Below, in pieces: positions 7,644-15,605 of a stretch of DNA of 47,772 nt. Numbering within the stretch: the stretch's first letter is position 1; every line of letters begins with the position of its first letter. Source of the stretch: Micavibrio sp. UBA2705 (GTDB lineage: Bacteria > Pseudomonadota > Alphaproteobacteria > Micavibrionales > Micavibrionaceae). The notes beneath the pieces are model-generated. The model did no database searches. It was not told where the DNA came from and saw nothing but the letters and a program-made list of their open reading frames with translations. Where the stretch lies: NCBI GenBank assembly GCA_002354205.1, contig DELD01000049.1, positions 1 to 47,772 on the forward strand. Direction: 5' to 3'. The position numbers were made by a program, and so were the translations under genes.

Positions 7644-8918
7644 CTAACAGGGGCTGGATGGTTTTTGTATCCGCGTTTTTGAATTGGAAATGCGCACATC
7701 AATGCGCTCTCCAAGTTTGTTTTTTAACTGCGTTTCAACCGCCGCGCAAAAATCATTACTGCCTGCAATGTAAAAGACAGGGCTGTTTAAATTGTCTAAA
7801 TCTATATCATTGACGATATCTGTCGCGCGTTTTCCTGTGCAGTAATGTTCATGCCCGTGTATGCGCGGCGCTTTCTTATCACGCGACAAGGCGTAATATA
7901 TGCGTGTTAATGTGCCGTCTTGCGCCAGTTGTTTGAACGCTTTATTCTTGGGGATGTCAGTTTCCTCCTTGAATCCAGAAACCAAAATAAAGCTTTGTTT
8001 TAGCGGTGATTTACTAGCTTGCTTTTCGTGTAAATACGACAGGGCGCGTTCATGGGCGTTGCCTTGCGTGATAAACATAACATCGCGCTGCGCTTCATAG
8101 GGGGCTTTGTATGCTTTTTGCGGTTTCACCATGTCGACAACGGGCAGGGTGTCGCCGGCTTTAAGGGCACATAAATAAGAAGAAACTGCGCCTTGATGCG
8201 TTTGCGCGGTGTTGGCAGCTTCGCCGAAAAGGCGCTGCGGCGATGATGCTTTTTGCAGCTTCACAGAAATGCTAAAGCAGGGCTTGCCCTCTGCCTTTGA
8301 AAGCTCCGCTTCGGGGATAATTGTATAGGTTTTTGTCATTGAGCCTGCGGGCTGCGCGAGCCAAATGTCCTTGGCGCTTAATATTTGAGGGAAATGGGCG
8401 ATAATATCCGCGACATCATATGTCGCCTGTAATTCACTTAATTCAGCAGGGTTAGACAGTATGTTTTTTAATCGCTGCGCTTTAGGGCCAAGCTGCGGAT
8501 GGTTTTGTGCGGCTTTGCTTATCGCTTCTAACAGTGCCTTGCTTGGTGATGATAGATCTGGCGCTGCATAGCCGTGATGTGGCGTGAGGTAATCTCTATC
8601 TGTTTTCTGTGCGTCGCGCAGGCCATTATAAATACGCTCTATAACAGGACTGTCAATTTGCGGCGGTGGAATGCCAAGCCCGCTGCCAACGGGGAAGTAA
8701 ACGCCTTGTTTGGCGATAAAGGATGTGTGCTGCGCCTTGCTCATGTTGAGAATGCTGGCCATATCCACGTCATAAGCCGCATCGACAGAAAGGAAAACGC
8801 TAAAAGTATCAGGCGCAGTTTTTACTGTTTTTAAAACGCTCAGCTCTTTTAACGGAAGTTGCTTGCGGCCTTGCTGCGCATTTAGCGTCGCAACATCTTG
8901 GTTTATAGATTTTCCCAT
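7644..8918 (-). CDS. Diflavin-reductase-like (CPR/sulfite reductase FNR domain) protein, Fur-controlled
   Basis: A 424-residue cytoplasmic protein with no signal peptide. The fold order matches the FAD/NADPH half of cytochrome P450 reductase and sulfite reductase flavoprotein, without the FMN domain: barrel start LSVLKTVKTAPDTFSVFLSVD, helical connecting insert (about 90-190), FAD region TKTYTIIPEAEL (position of RxYS), GAVSSYLCALKAGD (position of GxxSxxL), SRDKKAP (SRD of the NADPH site) and YIAGSNDFCAAVE (YxCGD-like). The loop normally written GPGTGIAPFR is replaced by ITQGNAHERAL, losing most glycines. A Fur box lies 26-44 bases upstream of the start, so a role in iron acquisition or ferric reduction is likely. 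Fold assignment is by eye; NADPH use is doubtful. Confidence 0.65.
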   Translation of the reverse strand: MGKSINQDVATLNAQQGRKQLPLKELSVLKTVKTAPDTFSVFLSVDAAYDVDMASILNMSKAQHTSFIAKQGVYFPVGSGLGIPPPQIDSPVIERIYNGLRDAQKTDRDYLTPHHGYAAPDLSSPSKALLEAISKAAQNHPQLGPKAQRLKNILSNPAELSELQATYDVADIIAHFPQILSAKDIWLAQPAGSMTKTYTIIPEAELSKAEGKPCFSISVKLQKASSPQRLFGEAANTAQTHQGAVSSYLCALKAGDTLPVVDMVKPQKAYKAPYEAQRDVMFITQGNAHERALSYLHEKQASKSPLKQSFILVSGFKEETDIPKNKAFKQLAQDGTLTRIYYALSRDKKAPRIHGHEHYCTGKRATDIVNDIDLDNLNSPVFYIAGSNDFCAAVETQLKNKLGERIDVRISNSKTRIQKPSSPC

Positions 8919-8943
8919 TTTGTAACCTTCCTTTTATCATTGT

Positions 8944-8962
8944 GTAAATGATAATCATTCGC
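8944..8962. promoter_or_regulatory. Fur box upstream of the reductase-like gene
   Basis: GTAAATGATAATCATTCGC matches the classical 19-base Fur consensus at 15 of 19 positions, including the complete palindromic core AATGATAATCATT. It lies 26-44 bases upstream of the start at 8918, where a repressor would block the promoter. The gene's other neighbour ends at a terminator just to the right, so only this gene is likely controlled. Confidence 0.8.
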
Positions 8963-8995
8963 AATTGGTTTGTAAAGGGGGCAGCTTATTAATAA

Positions 8996-9034
8996 AAAAG
9001 CCATGATGCTGCGGCGTGCAATATCATGGCTTTT
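8996..9034 (-). terminator. Rho-independent terminator after the DUF4139 gene
   Basis: A perfect 12-base stem (AAAAGCCATGAT paired with ATCATGGCTTTT, loop 15) begins 19 bases past the stop of the DUF4139 gene. On the minus strand the stem runs into TTTTTTATT. It separates that gene from the Fur-controlled one. Confidence 0.8.
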
Positions 9035-9052
9035 ATGTGCGGTTAACAGCGT

Positions 9053-11158
9053 TTAATCAAGCTTTAAACCATTAACATAGGCGCTAAGTTCGTTGCGTTT
9101 ACGCTGAAGGCTGGCTTGTATGTTGTCTTCTTTTGTGAGTATCGCTTCTAGCTGCGTTTCTTGTTTATCAAGATTGGTCAGGTAGCGTTTACCAATCGCT
9201 GAGTTTTGCGACACGCTGCGTAGGTTCTCGCGAATGCGGTCTTGGTCGCGCGTGATGCGGTTGCGTTCTTGTTGCAACTGGTTTAATGACTGCTCTTCAT
9301 TGTAAATATCTTGGCGCATTGTGCCAATTTTCTTCAAGGCATCTTTTACGCGCGGTGAAATTTGTGTTCCGCTCATCCGTAGGCGGGATGTAATATCACT
9401 TGGGCTGATATTTACCAGTGATATGGTTTCGTGGCCTTTGTTACGCAGAATGACAGGAACTTTTTTGCTCTCACCAGCTTTGACATTAACGCGAATACGG
9501 TAATGAGTAAGCGTTTTGTCAGCTTTATCGGCAAGCTCGCCTGTTAAGTCCCAGCCATGGCGGATGGGGTGTTCTAATAATATATTGCGGTCTTCCTCGG
9601 CAGGGGCTTTGATGGTGTAGAATGTTTTATTCTCATAGACGACTTCTTGCGTTAATACGCCTTTGTTTAGCTTGATAAGCCCTAATGCGCGGTCGTCTTG
9701 TATGACGCGGTCAATCTTTGTGTGGGTATCAAGCGCAAAGTTAATGAGGCGGTCTTCGCTTTTCGGAATAAGCGGCATCTCAGCGTCACCAATATGCAGC
9801 ATATCTTGCTGTTCAGGACGGTCATAAATCGTCAAAATACCTGGCGGCAGGGCGCTGTCAGATGTGTTCTTAATTAATATAGATGATAGCGGGTGGATGG
9901 GGTTCGTGTCGGGCTGGTAAACATAGATTTCTTCAGCCGGCAGATTTAGCTGCGCATAAGGCAGCATCAGGCTGTGGCCTGCTTTTAAATCAATGCCATG
10001 TGGAAATTTGAATACCATTTGTGATGCTGTTTCGCTCGCCGCGGCGCTGACCGTCTGTGCCATTTGCGGCGCTGAGGGCATGGGCGCTAAGCTTTCTTCC
10101 ATGGCATAGTCAGCCATCGCCATATTGTTGGCGACCATAGATTTTCCTAAAGCCATGCTTCTTGCTCTTTGCCCGCTAATTTCGCTTCGTTTCGCGCCGC
10201 CAAATGAATCGTCTTCGGCGTAGCGCGCAGATTCCATGACGCCGCTATCGGTGCGGGGCATGACGCGATCCATAATTTTGACGGGTAATTCGGGGCGTGT
10301 GACATGGTAGCTTTCATAAAGAGCCTGATGATATGTCACGGGCGAGCCTGACATTAAAGTAACATGAACGTCATTCCAGTCTTGCCCCGTAGTGTTTTCT
10401 AAAACAGCCCAGCCTTGTAAAATGGCTTTACTGTCTTTTGCCCCGTCTTTTGGTGCGACAAGACGGTAAGAGCTTTTCCAAAGCGGCGCTTCTTGAATAT
10501 AGGCCATGGATACATCGCGCTGGCCTTTGCCTTTCAGTGATATTTCAACATTACGGCGGTCTTGGATGCGGTTATCATAAAGCGCTTCTAGGCCGTATTG
10601 CAGCTGTGTGTTAATTTCATCATCAGTAAATTTTAGATAGCCTAAATCTTCGATAATTGCGGTTTTTATGCCGTCTTTGGTCAACACGCTAATGCGGTTG
10701 CGCGTTACAACACCGTCGCGTGTGCGCTCTTGCTCTGCGGATACATTCATAAGCTGACCGCGAATATTGTCAGTGTCCAAATGGACTTCTGCGCCGCGTA
10801 ATGCGTTGAGAAGATTTACAAGGGAGTTTAAATCGTTTTGATTAAAAGGCAGGTCGCGAAAAAGCTGTGATAATGGTGAGCGCCCAGGTAGGGATACGCC
10901 GCCTAATGTGCCGTTGCTATCTAAAACAACAAGGCTTTTTAACACGTCGTCAACGCCATCAAGGCGGACGGAAAGTTTGAGGGTCTGATCATCGCTGACG
11001 CTACCAGCATGTTCATAAAGAGCAAGGCCGCTTGTTGTCATGACAACGCTTTTTAAGGGGAGCTCTTTAGCGGTTGCGCTATATGCGCTATGGGCGCCAC
11101 ATAGCGTAGATGTCGATAAAAGTGCAGCAACGAGATATGTTTTTAATGATCTATTCAT
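9053..11158 (-). CDS. DUF4139 domain-containing exported protein
   Basis: A 701-residue protein with a Sec signal peptide (cut near SAYSA, residue 28). The middle carries the DUF4139 hallmark APLWKSSYRL followed by LQGWAVLENTTGQDWNDVHV and LMSGSPV, and the N-terminal LPLKSVVMTTSGLALYEHAG stretch resembles the usual N-terminal partner domain. A Met/Ala/Ser-rich low-complexity segment (about 325-375) interrupts the domain. The last 110 residues are coiled coil (QDIYNEEQSLNQLQQERNRI and on). It probably lies in the periplasm or at the outer membrane. No biochemical role is established for the family. The gene is flanked by terminators on both sides, so it is monocistronic. Confidence 0.8.
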   Translation of the reverse strand: MNRSLKTYLVAALLSTSTLCGAHSAYSATAKELPLKSVVMTTSGLALYEHAGSVSDDQTLKLSVRLDGVDDVLKSLVVLDSNGTLGGVSLPGRSPLSQLFRDLPFNQNDLNSLVNLLNALRGAEVHLDTDNIRGQLMNVSAEQERTRDGVVTRNRISVLTKDGIKTAIIEDLGYLKFTDDEINTQLQYGLEALYDNRIQDRRNVEISLKGKGQRDVSMAYIQEAPLWKSSYRLVAPKDGAKDSKAILQGWAVLENTTGQDWNDVHVTLMSGSPVTYHQALYESYHVTRPELPVKIMDRVMPRTDSGVMESARYAEDDSFGGAKRSEISGQRARSMALGKSMVANNMAMADYAMEESLAPMPSAPQMAQTVSAAASETASQMVFKFPHGIDLKAGHSLMLPYAQLNLPAEEIYVYQPDTNPIHPLSSILIKNTSDSALPPGILTIYDRPEQQDMLHIGDAEMPLIPKSEDRLINFALDTHTKIDRVIQDDRALGLIKLNKGVLTQEVVYENKTFYTIKAPAEEDRNILLEHPIRHGWDLTGELADKADKTLTHYRIRVNVKAGESKKVPVILRNKGHETISLVNISPSDITSRLRMSGTQISPRVKDALKKIGTMRQDIYNEEQSLNQLQQERNRITRDQDRIRENLRSVSQNSAIGKRYLTNLDKQETQLEAILTKEDNIQASLQRKRNELSAYVNGLKLD

Positions 11159-11258
11159 GGTGATCCCCTTATATGAAATTAACGCGCAAGTTTATCATAA
11201 AATAGGGCTGAGAAATAGAGCATAAAATCAGGAACGCAATGCGCCTAGCTCGCCCATA

Positions 11259-11295
11259 AAAGAAGGCTCGCTAAAAAAAATAGCGAGCCTTCTTT
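11259..11295 (-). terminator. Strong rho-independent terminator after the OmpA-like coiled-coil gene
   Basis: A perfect 15-base inverted repeat (11259-11273 with 11281-11295) with a 7-base A/T loop. Read on the minus strand it ends in TTCTTTTATG. It lies 24 bases past the stop at 11319 and isolates the two exported-protein genes transcriptionally. Confidence 0.85.
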
Positions 11296-11318
11296 AAGAG
11301 TAAATTTTGTGGTGCATC

Positions 11319-12503
11319 TTAGTGAATGTAAATATGTACTTCGCTGTCATCCGCTTTACCGCTTGCGAATTGACCAATTTCAACGCGATCCATCGGCATC
11401 CCCATTTCGGTGATGTTGCGCAGAACTTCTTCTGCATTACGGCGTGCAACGGTTGAGCTAAGCGCGGCTTGCGCTGCGTTGCCTGTTTCAGGGTAGATCG
11501 CAACGAGTTTAAACATCGCATTTGGGTATTCTTCCAAAGCTTTGCGCATTGCGCTGTAAACAGATTGCTGATAATTCACATTGTCTTTTTCAAAACGAAT
11601 TTTGGCAAGAAGCTGATTCTTCGGCGCAGCGACGGCTGGGTGAACGCTTCTATATGAATGGTCGCTCATGCCCGCGGAAAGTGCAGGGTCTTGAGAATAT
11701 ACTGGCGAACGTGAAAATGGGTGGCGTGAAAGGCTTTTGCCCATAAGATCGCCAGTTGTAATCGCAAGTGACATTGCGCGTAAATTGCTGCGCTCCGTGC
11801 TCAGGTAATTCGCTGTGCGTGACACATCGTCGGTCACGTTGCTTAATATACGGCGGATCAATGTTTGTGTATGGTTGATCTCGTCTTCTAGCTGCGCGAG
11901 CATGACGTGATCTTCTTCAATCGCGCCTGAAATGCCGTATGCTTGCTTTGCTGTTTCATAAAGGTAGTTTGCAACAGAATAGCTGTTTTTCACTTCAACG
12001 CTTAATTCGTTTAAATGCGTAATATTTGATGAAAGGTGGTCTAGGCTGTCTTGCGCGTTGGCAAGTTTTTGCACCAAGCGCGGATTACCCGGCGTTGTAC
12101 CTGATTGTAGCTGTGTGCTGATGGTTGCGATATTCGCAAAGTAATCAGCCGATACATCTTGGCCTTCGCGCTGCAGGTCAACAAGGCGTGATGAAACTGA
12201 TTTTATTTCTTGGCGCAAATTGCCTAGGTCATGATTAAGCTCGTTAATTTTACGGCCAACAATTGTCGCCTGATTGCCGTAATAACCTTGCAGCAGATCA
12301 TTCTTCGTAATGTCTGGGCCTTGGCTTGGCTGCGTATAAACTTGTTTGGTGAGCGCAACGGGAAGCGGGTCTGTTGTAACCATCAAAGCCGGCTTTTTCG
12401 CATATGATGCATTTTGTGAAGCATTCTGAGCATGTGCATCTTTAGGGGCGCTAATGCCTAAAACAAGAGGGGTCAGAGCGGTAAGTAATAATATTTTTTT
12501 CAT
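11319..12503 (-). CDS. Exported coiled-coil protein with degenerate OmpA-like C-terminal domain
   Basis: A 394-residue protein with a clear signal peptide (MKKILLLTALTPLVLGISAP, cut after DAHA). Residues about 75-235 are Gln/Asn/Leu-rich helical heptads, probably a coiled coil. The last 95 residues (from LLAKIRFEKDN) follow the OmpA/Pal pattern: beta strand, helix, strand (FKLVAIYPETGN), the SxxRRNAEEVL helix, then RVEIGQFASG. The HTD motif and its peptidoglycan-binding Asp are missing, so binding to diaminopimelate is uncertain. A periplasmic structural role is inferred. It has its own terminator and presumably its own promoter. Confidence 0.6.
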   Translation of the reverse strand: MKKILLLTALTPLVLGISAPKDAHAQNASQNASYAKKPALMVTTDPLPVALTKQVYTQPSQGPDITKNDLLQGYYGNQATIVGRKINELNHDLGNLRQEIKSVSSRLVDLQREGQDVSADYFANIATISTQLQSGTTPGNPRLVQKLANAQDSLDHLSSNITHLNELSVEVKNSYSVANYLYETAKQAYGISGAIEEDHVMLAQLEDEINHTQTLIRRILSNVTDDVSRTANYLSTERSNLRAMSLAITTGDLMGKSLSRHPFSRSPVYSQDPALSAGMSDHSYRSVHPAVAAPKNQLLAKIRFEKDNVNYQQSVYSAMRKALEEYPNAMFKLVAIYPETGNAAQAALSSTVARRNAEEVLRNITEMGMPMDRVEIGQFASGKADDSEVHIYIH

Positions 12504-12806
12504 GACGAAGCAGGTGCCTTCAATATTTAAACATATGTTTCATTTATACCGTAGAGTACATAAATTCGAATTTTCTACACGTAATTTTTAAGTCAATGTA
12601 ATGGTGAGGTCAATGACCTTGAACAGATAACTCCCAGATATACAGAAGTTTTACATTCATATTCTATGCTTGTCTATCGCTGTTGGCAACCCAATAAATA
12701 TGACGATTATAAACAGTCCTCAGAAGCAGTTAGAAAAAACTTTTAAAAAACGCAAAAAAAGGCTTGCAATTATATTGGGGGTTGGTTAGTTTCACCCATC
12801 TTTGAA
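12504..12806. other. Intergenic stretch between the OmpA-like gene and tRNA-Arg
   Basis: About 300 bases without a credible reading frame. It should hold the minus-strand promoter of the gene ending at 12503 (a TATAAAT lies near 12546-12552 on the minus strand, no clear -35). On the plus strand an A-tract-rich UP-like segment (12732-12760) leads into the tRNA promoter. A 12-base palindrome AAATTCGAATTT (12562-12573) is present without known meaning. Confidence 0.5.
12764..12792 (+). promoter_or_regulatory. Promoter of tRNA-Arg
   Basis: TTGCAA (12764-12769), a 17-base spacer and TAGTTT (12787-12792), with the tRNA starting 14 bases further on. Runs of A directly upstream (TTTTAAAAAACGCAAAAAAA) resemble an UP element of a stable-RNA promoter. 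Confidence 0.6.
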
Positions 12807-12883
12807 GCGCCCGTAGCTCAACTGGATAGAGCATCGCACTACGAATGCGAAGGTTTGGGGTTCGAATCCCTACGGGCGCACCA
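12807..12883 (+). tRNA. tRNA-Arg (anticodon ACG), CCA encoded
   Basis: A complete 77-base cloverleaf. Acceptor stem GCGCCCG pairs with CGGGCGC, discriminator A, and CCA is encoded. The D arm is GCTCAACTGGATAGAGC, the anticodon stem TCGCA/TGCGA holds loop CTACGAA, giving anticodon ACG, and the T arm is GGGTTCGAATCCC with canonical TTCGAAT. The A at position 34 would be edited to inosine to read CGU, CGC and CGA. No repeat of its 3' end was seen nearby, so there is no sign of an integrated element. Confidence 0.97.
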
Positions 12884-13001
12884 TTAGATTTCCCCTTATA
12901 TATATTACACGCTAAGTTTTGAGCGCATTACAAAGAAAACGCTATGCCTTTTCCGTGCATGGTTTATATTCAGCGTAAATTGTGGCGTAAAGCACGTTAA
13001 A

Positions 13002-13910
13002 CTAAGGCGCAAGCTTTGGCGCGTTATCGTCTTTATCTGTATTCGGTATATCTGGCGTTTGTTGCGCCTTAACAAAGGCATCAACTTCTTTCGCGTAGAT
13101 ATCTTTGTTCTTCCAGTATATGTCAGCAAAAATTTGTGCTTCTTTGGGGAAGGGGATGTCTGTGCCTTCGGTGATGTCTTTTGATGTTAACCAGCCCATG
13201 AAGTTTGTCATGGCTTGTTTGCGGCCAATGCTTGGGTTAAGGCACTCGCGGCGAAGCTTCCATGTCGCGTGCTCAATTTTATTATAGCTATCCGTCCAGA
13301 CGGATCCTGATTCTTTGTTCTGCGCGGAAAATAAATTGATCCATTTTTCGGGCATATTTTGCGGGACGAAGTCCTTATGCATCACATTGCGGCGCTTAAT
13401 AATCATCATTTCTTCAAATTCACGGCGGTTATGACGCCACAGGCTTTGATAGGTTGGGTCACTTAAAAAGCGGTCAGCATAAATTTCAAAGTCGAATGTT
13501 TTGGCGCGCAGGCCAGGCATTGCGAAATAAGCCGAGATTTCTGAACAAACGCTGGCATCGCTTTCATTATTGCCAAGCTTTTGCAAAAACGCGCCATAAA
13601 TTGTGTCAGGGCAGCACGGCATTGTGCCTGCGTGATACATTTCATGCAGGTAATATAAATCATGCACGCCGTCAGATTTATAACCATCAGGGCGTAATTG
13701 AATGCCGCCCCACCATGATGTGAAGTGGCCAGTCTCGAGGCGGTCATCACTACGTTCGTAAAAATAACGTGGCAGGCTGGCGAGTTTTTCGACAACTTCA
13801 AAAACAAGGCCGCCATCATCATGTGACTGACGAAATTCATCCGTGCGCCATAATTTACGGCAATAGGCGTGAATTTCATCTTGTTCAGTGAGTACCTCTA
13901 CATTTTTCAT
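13002..13910 (-). CDS. Uncharacterised protein with an HExxH metal-site motif
   Basis: A 302-residue cytoplasmic protein without signal peptide or membrane segment; I do not recognise the family. The outstanding motif is HEMYH (89-93) in DLYYLHEMYHAGTMPCC, the HExxH pattern of zincin metallopeptidases and some other metal enzymes. A candidate third ligand is E124 in CSEISAYFAMPG. Tryptophan- and tyrosine-rich segments follow (YQSLWRHNRREFEEMM). The C-terminal 25 residues are polar and probably disordered. The start codon overlaps the stop of the aminotransferase gene (ATGA), so the two are translated together and probably act in one pathway. Protease, hydrolase or oxygenase activity cannot be told apart from sequence. 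Confidence 0.6.
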   Translation of the reverse strand: MKNVEVLTEQDEIHAYCRKLWRTDEFRQSHDDGGLVFEVVEKLASLPRYFYERSDDRLETGHFTSWWGGIQLRPDGYKSDGVHDLYYLHEMYHAGTMPCCPDTIYGAFLQKLGNNESDASVCSEISAYFAMPGLRAKTFDFEIYADRFLSDPTYQSLWRHNRREFEEMMIIKRRNVMHKDFVPQNMPEKWINLFSAQNKESGSVWTDSYNKIEHATWKLRRECLNPSIGRKQAMTNFMGWLTSKDITEGTDIPFPKEAQIFADIYWKNKDIYAKEVDAFVKAQQTPDIPNTDKDDNAPKLAP

Positions 13911-15088
13911 GGTTTTAATCCTTCATGTGGGCGCGCGCGGACAATATTACTTAACCGTGGGTCAGTTATATGCGCCATCGTTGGCGTTAAACAAACACGG
14001 ACGAGTTCCTGCCCATCGCTGCCGCGGGTTAGATAACGTTCTAAATCGCTGGGGTTTTCGCGTGGTTTCATTGTACCGAGCAAGTAAACATCACTCGGGA
14101 CGAGTTCGAGGCCGAGCGCTTTGTTGGTCTCGGCAATTGCTTGGCGCTGCGTTGGAGCGTATTTTGTCGGCAGCTCTGTTACGCTATGGCTTTGCATGAC
14201 TTCCGTGCCAAGTTTTAGCGCCATCAAATTCTTAAACCATTTATTGCCAAATAAAGATGGGTAAGCATCTTTACTAAGCATACCGCCAACGCGATGATAA
14301 TATGCGCCGCAAGGTTTTGATAGTGAGAAGATCACGGCAGGGATGTTGTCATGGGTCGCATTGACAGTAAATTCCTTGCCTACGCATCCGACATAAGTGA
14401 CATCGAGCATTAATGCCGCGCTTGGCTGCACGGTATTCAGGGCATCTGCAAATTCGTCAAAATCTTCCCAGATGTTACCATCAATGGCAGAGGGCTGACT
14501 GATATAAAATTGTTCATCTTCGCCAATGTTTTTGAGCGCATCCTGCCAATCAGCGCGGCTATGAGTGATGACTTCAATGCCTGCGGCATCGGCATAGGCG
14601 GCGAAGCCTTCATATTCGCCAATAAAAGTATGGATCACAGGTTTCTTACCATTTATGCGCGCGCCGTGACCATAATTGTTAATCGCTTCACGCAGGGCTT
14701 CACTTGCGCCTGACGTTGGGTACATATAAGAAAAATCATCCCAGTTGGCGTTGATGATTGGGCTTGTCCAGTTTTTCCATGTCGCGAAAAACTCTTCATG
14801 CATGGCATCTTGTTTTTGCGTCCATGCCTCGCGGTAATTGCTGCGGAATTTTTCGCGCGCATCATAAAGCGCGACGTTAACCAATTTGGCTAAGCTTGCT
14901 TCGTCCATATTCTGGCCTGCATAATCAAATGCGTGCTGTAATACTGTCGTAACGATGGCTTCTTGCGTGCCGCCATCCATAACGCGGTCAATCGCGGCTT
15001 CGGTTTCGGGCATGGTGAATGAGTATATTGTCTTTGATACGCCGGCGCTTTCCAGCGCAGCATTGAGGCGGTCATAGTCGCGTGTCAT
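13907..15088 (-). CDS. Fold-type I PLP-dependent aminotransferase of unknown specificity
   Basis: A 393-residue enzyme with a class I/II aminotransferase layout. The phosphate-binding region is YPTSGASEALREAI (123-136), the aspartate pairing with the PLP pyridine nitrogen is D229 in LMLDVTYVG, and the Schiff-base lysine is K258 in SLSKPCGAYYHRVGG. The C-terminal small domain ends in VRVCLTP. It has no leader sequence and is cytoplasmic. It is the first gene of a two-gene operon with the HExxH protein (four-base overlap). The substrate is unknown. The tight coupling suggests a small dedicated pathway rather than central amino acid metabolism. Confidence 0.8.
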   Translation of the reverse strand: MTRDYDRLNAALESAGVSKTIYSFTMPETEAAIDRVMDGGTQEAIVTTVLQHAFDYAGQNMDEASLAKLVNVALYDAREKFRSNYREAWTQKQDAMHEEFFATWKNWTSPIINANWDDFSYMYPTSGASEALREAINNYGHGARINGKKPVIHTFIGEYEGFAAYADAAGIEVITHSRADWQDALKNIGEDEQFYISQPSAIDGNIWEDFDEFADALNTVQPSAALMLDVTYVGCVGKEFTVNATHDNIPAVIFSLSKPCGAYYHRVGGMLSKDAYPSLFGNKWFKNLMALKLGTEVMQSHSVTELPTKYAPTQRQAIAETNKALGLELVPSDVYLLGTMKPRENPSDLERYLTRGSDGQELVRVCLTPTMAHITDPRLSNIVRARPHEGLKP

Positions 15089-15269
15089 GGGTCTGTCCGT
15101 TTCCTATTGCAATGTATTCTTGTTATACATAAGAGAGTGTAAAGTCAATTCTATTTTCATATTAATGCCCAGTTAAGAGAGTTCTGATATACTGAAGATT
15201 GCTCCCTTGTTTAGGTGTGCTATATTTATTCAACGAAAAAAGAATAATTATTTGAAAGGGTTGGTTTGC

Positions 15270-15605
15270 ATGTTAGATGAAAAACTAAAGGATCTAAGCG
15301 AAAGTGGGGCATATAAAAAGCTTTGCCAACGCCGCGCGAAAACAGTATGGCCGATGGCAATTATAATGCTCGCGGTTTACTACGCATATATATTGGTTAT
15401 CGCCTTTGCACCTGAAGTCTTTGCCAATAAAATTGGGGAAGGGCATACGACGCTAGGTATGGCTGTCGGGCTAGGCGTTATTCTGTTCACCTTTATTATT
15501 ACCGGCATTTATGTTCATCGCGCCAATGTGGAGTTAGAACCCATGGTCGAAGATATTCAAAAACGCTTTGAAAATGGCGAATTAGCAGATGGGGGAGATG
15601 CGTAA
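15270..15605 (+). CDS. yjcH: DUF485 inner-membrane protein YjcH
   Basis: A small (111-residue) membrane protein with two transmembrane helices (about 28-50 and 62-85), the standard DUF485 architecture that accompanies acetate permeases. Its role is probably accessory to ActP and not established. The frame continues upstream, but the ATG at 15270 has GAAAGGG at 15254-15260, 9 bases away, and gives the conserved N-terminus. It overlaps actP by one base (TAATG). Confidence 0.88.
   Translation: MLDEKLKDLSESGAYKKLCQRRAKTVWPMAIIMLAVYYAYILVIAFAPEVFANKIGEGHTTLGMAVGLGVILFTFIITGIYVHRANVELEPMVEDIQKRFENGELADGGDA

Noticed and set aside
12562..12573. Palindrome AAATTCGAATTT before the OmpA-like gene
   Set aside because: A single short AT-rich palindrome with no partner copy; not enough to call an operator.
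12807..12883. tRNA-Arg as an attachment site for an integrated element
   Set aside because: No second copy of the tRNA 3' end and no integrase were seen in the window.
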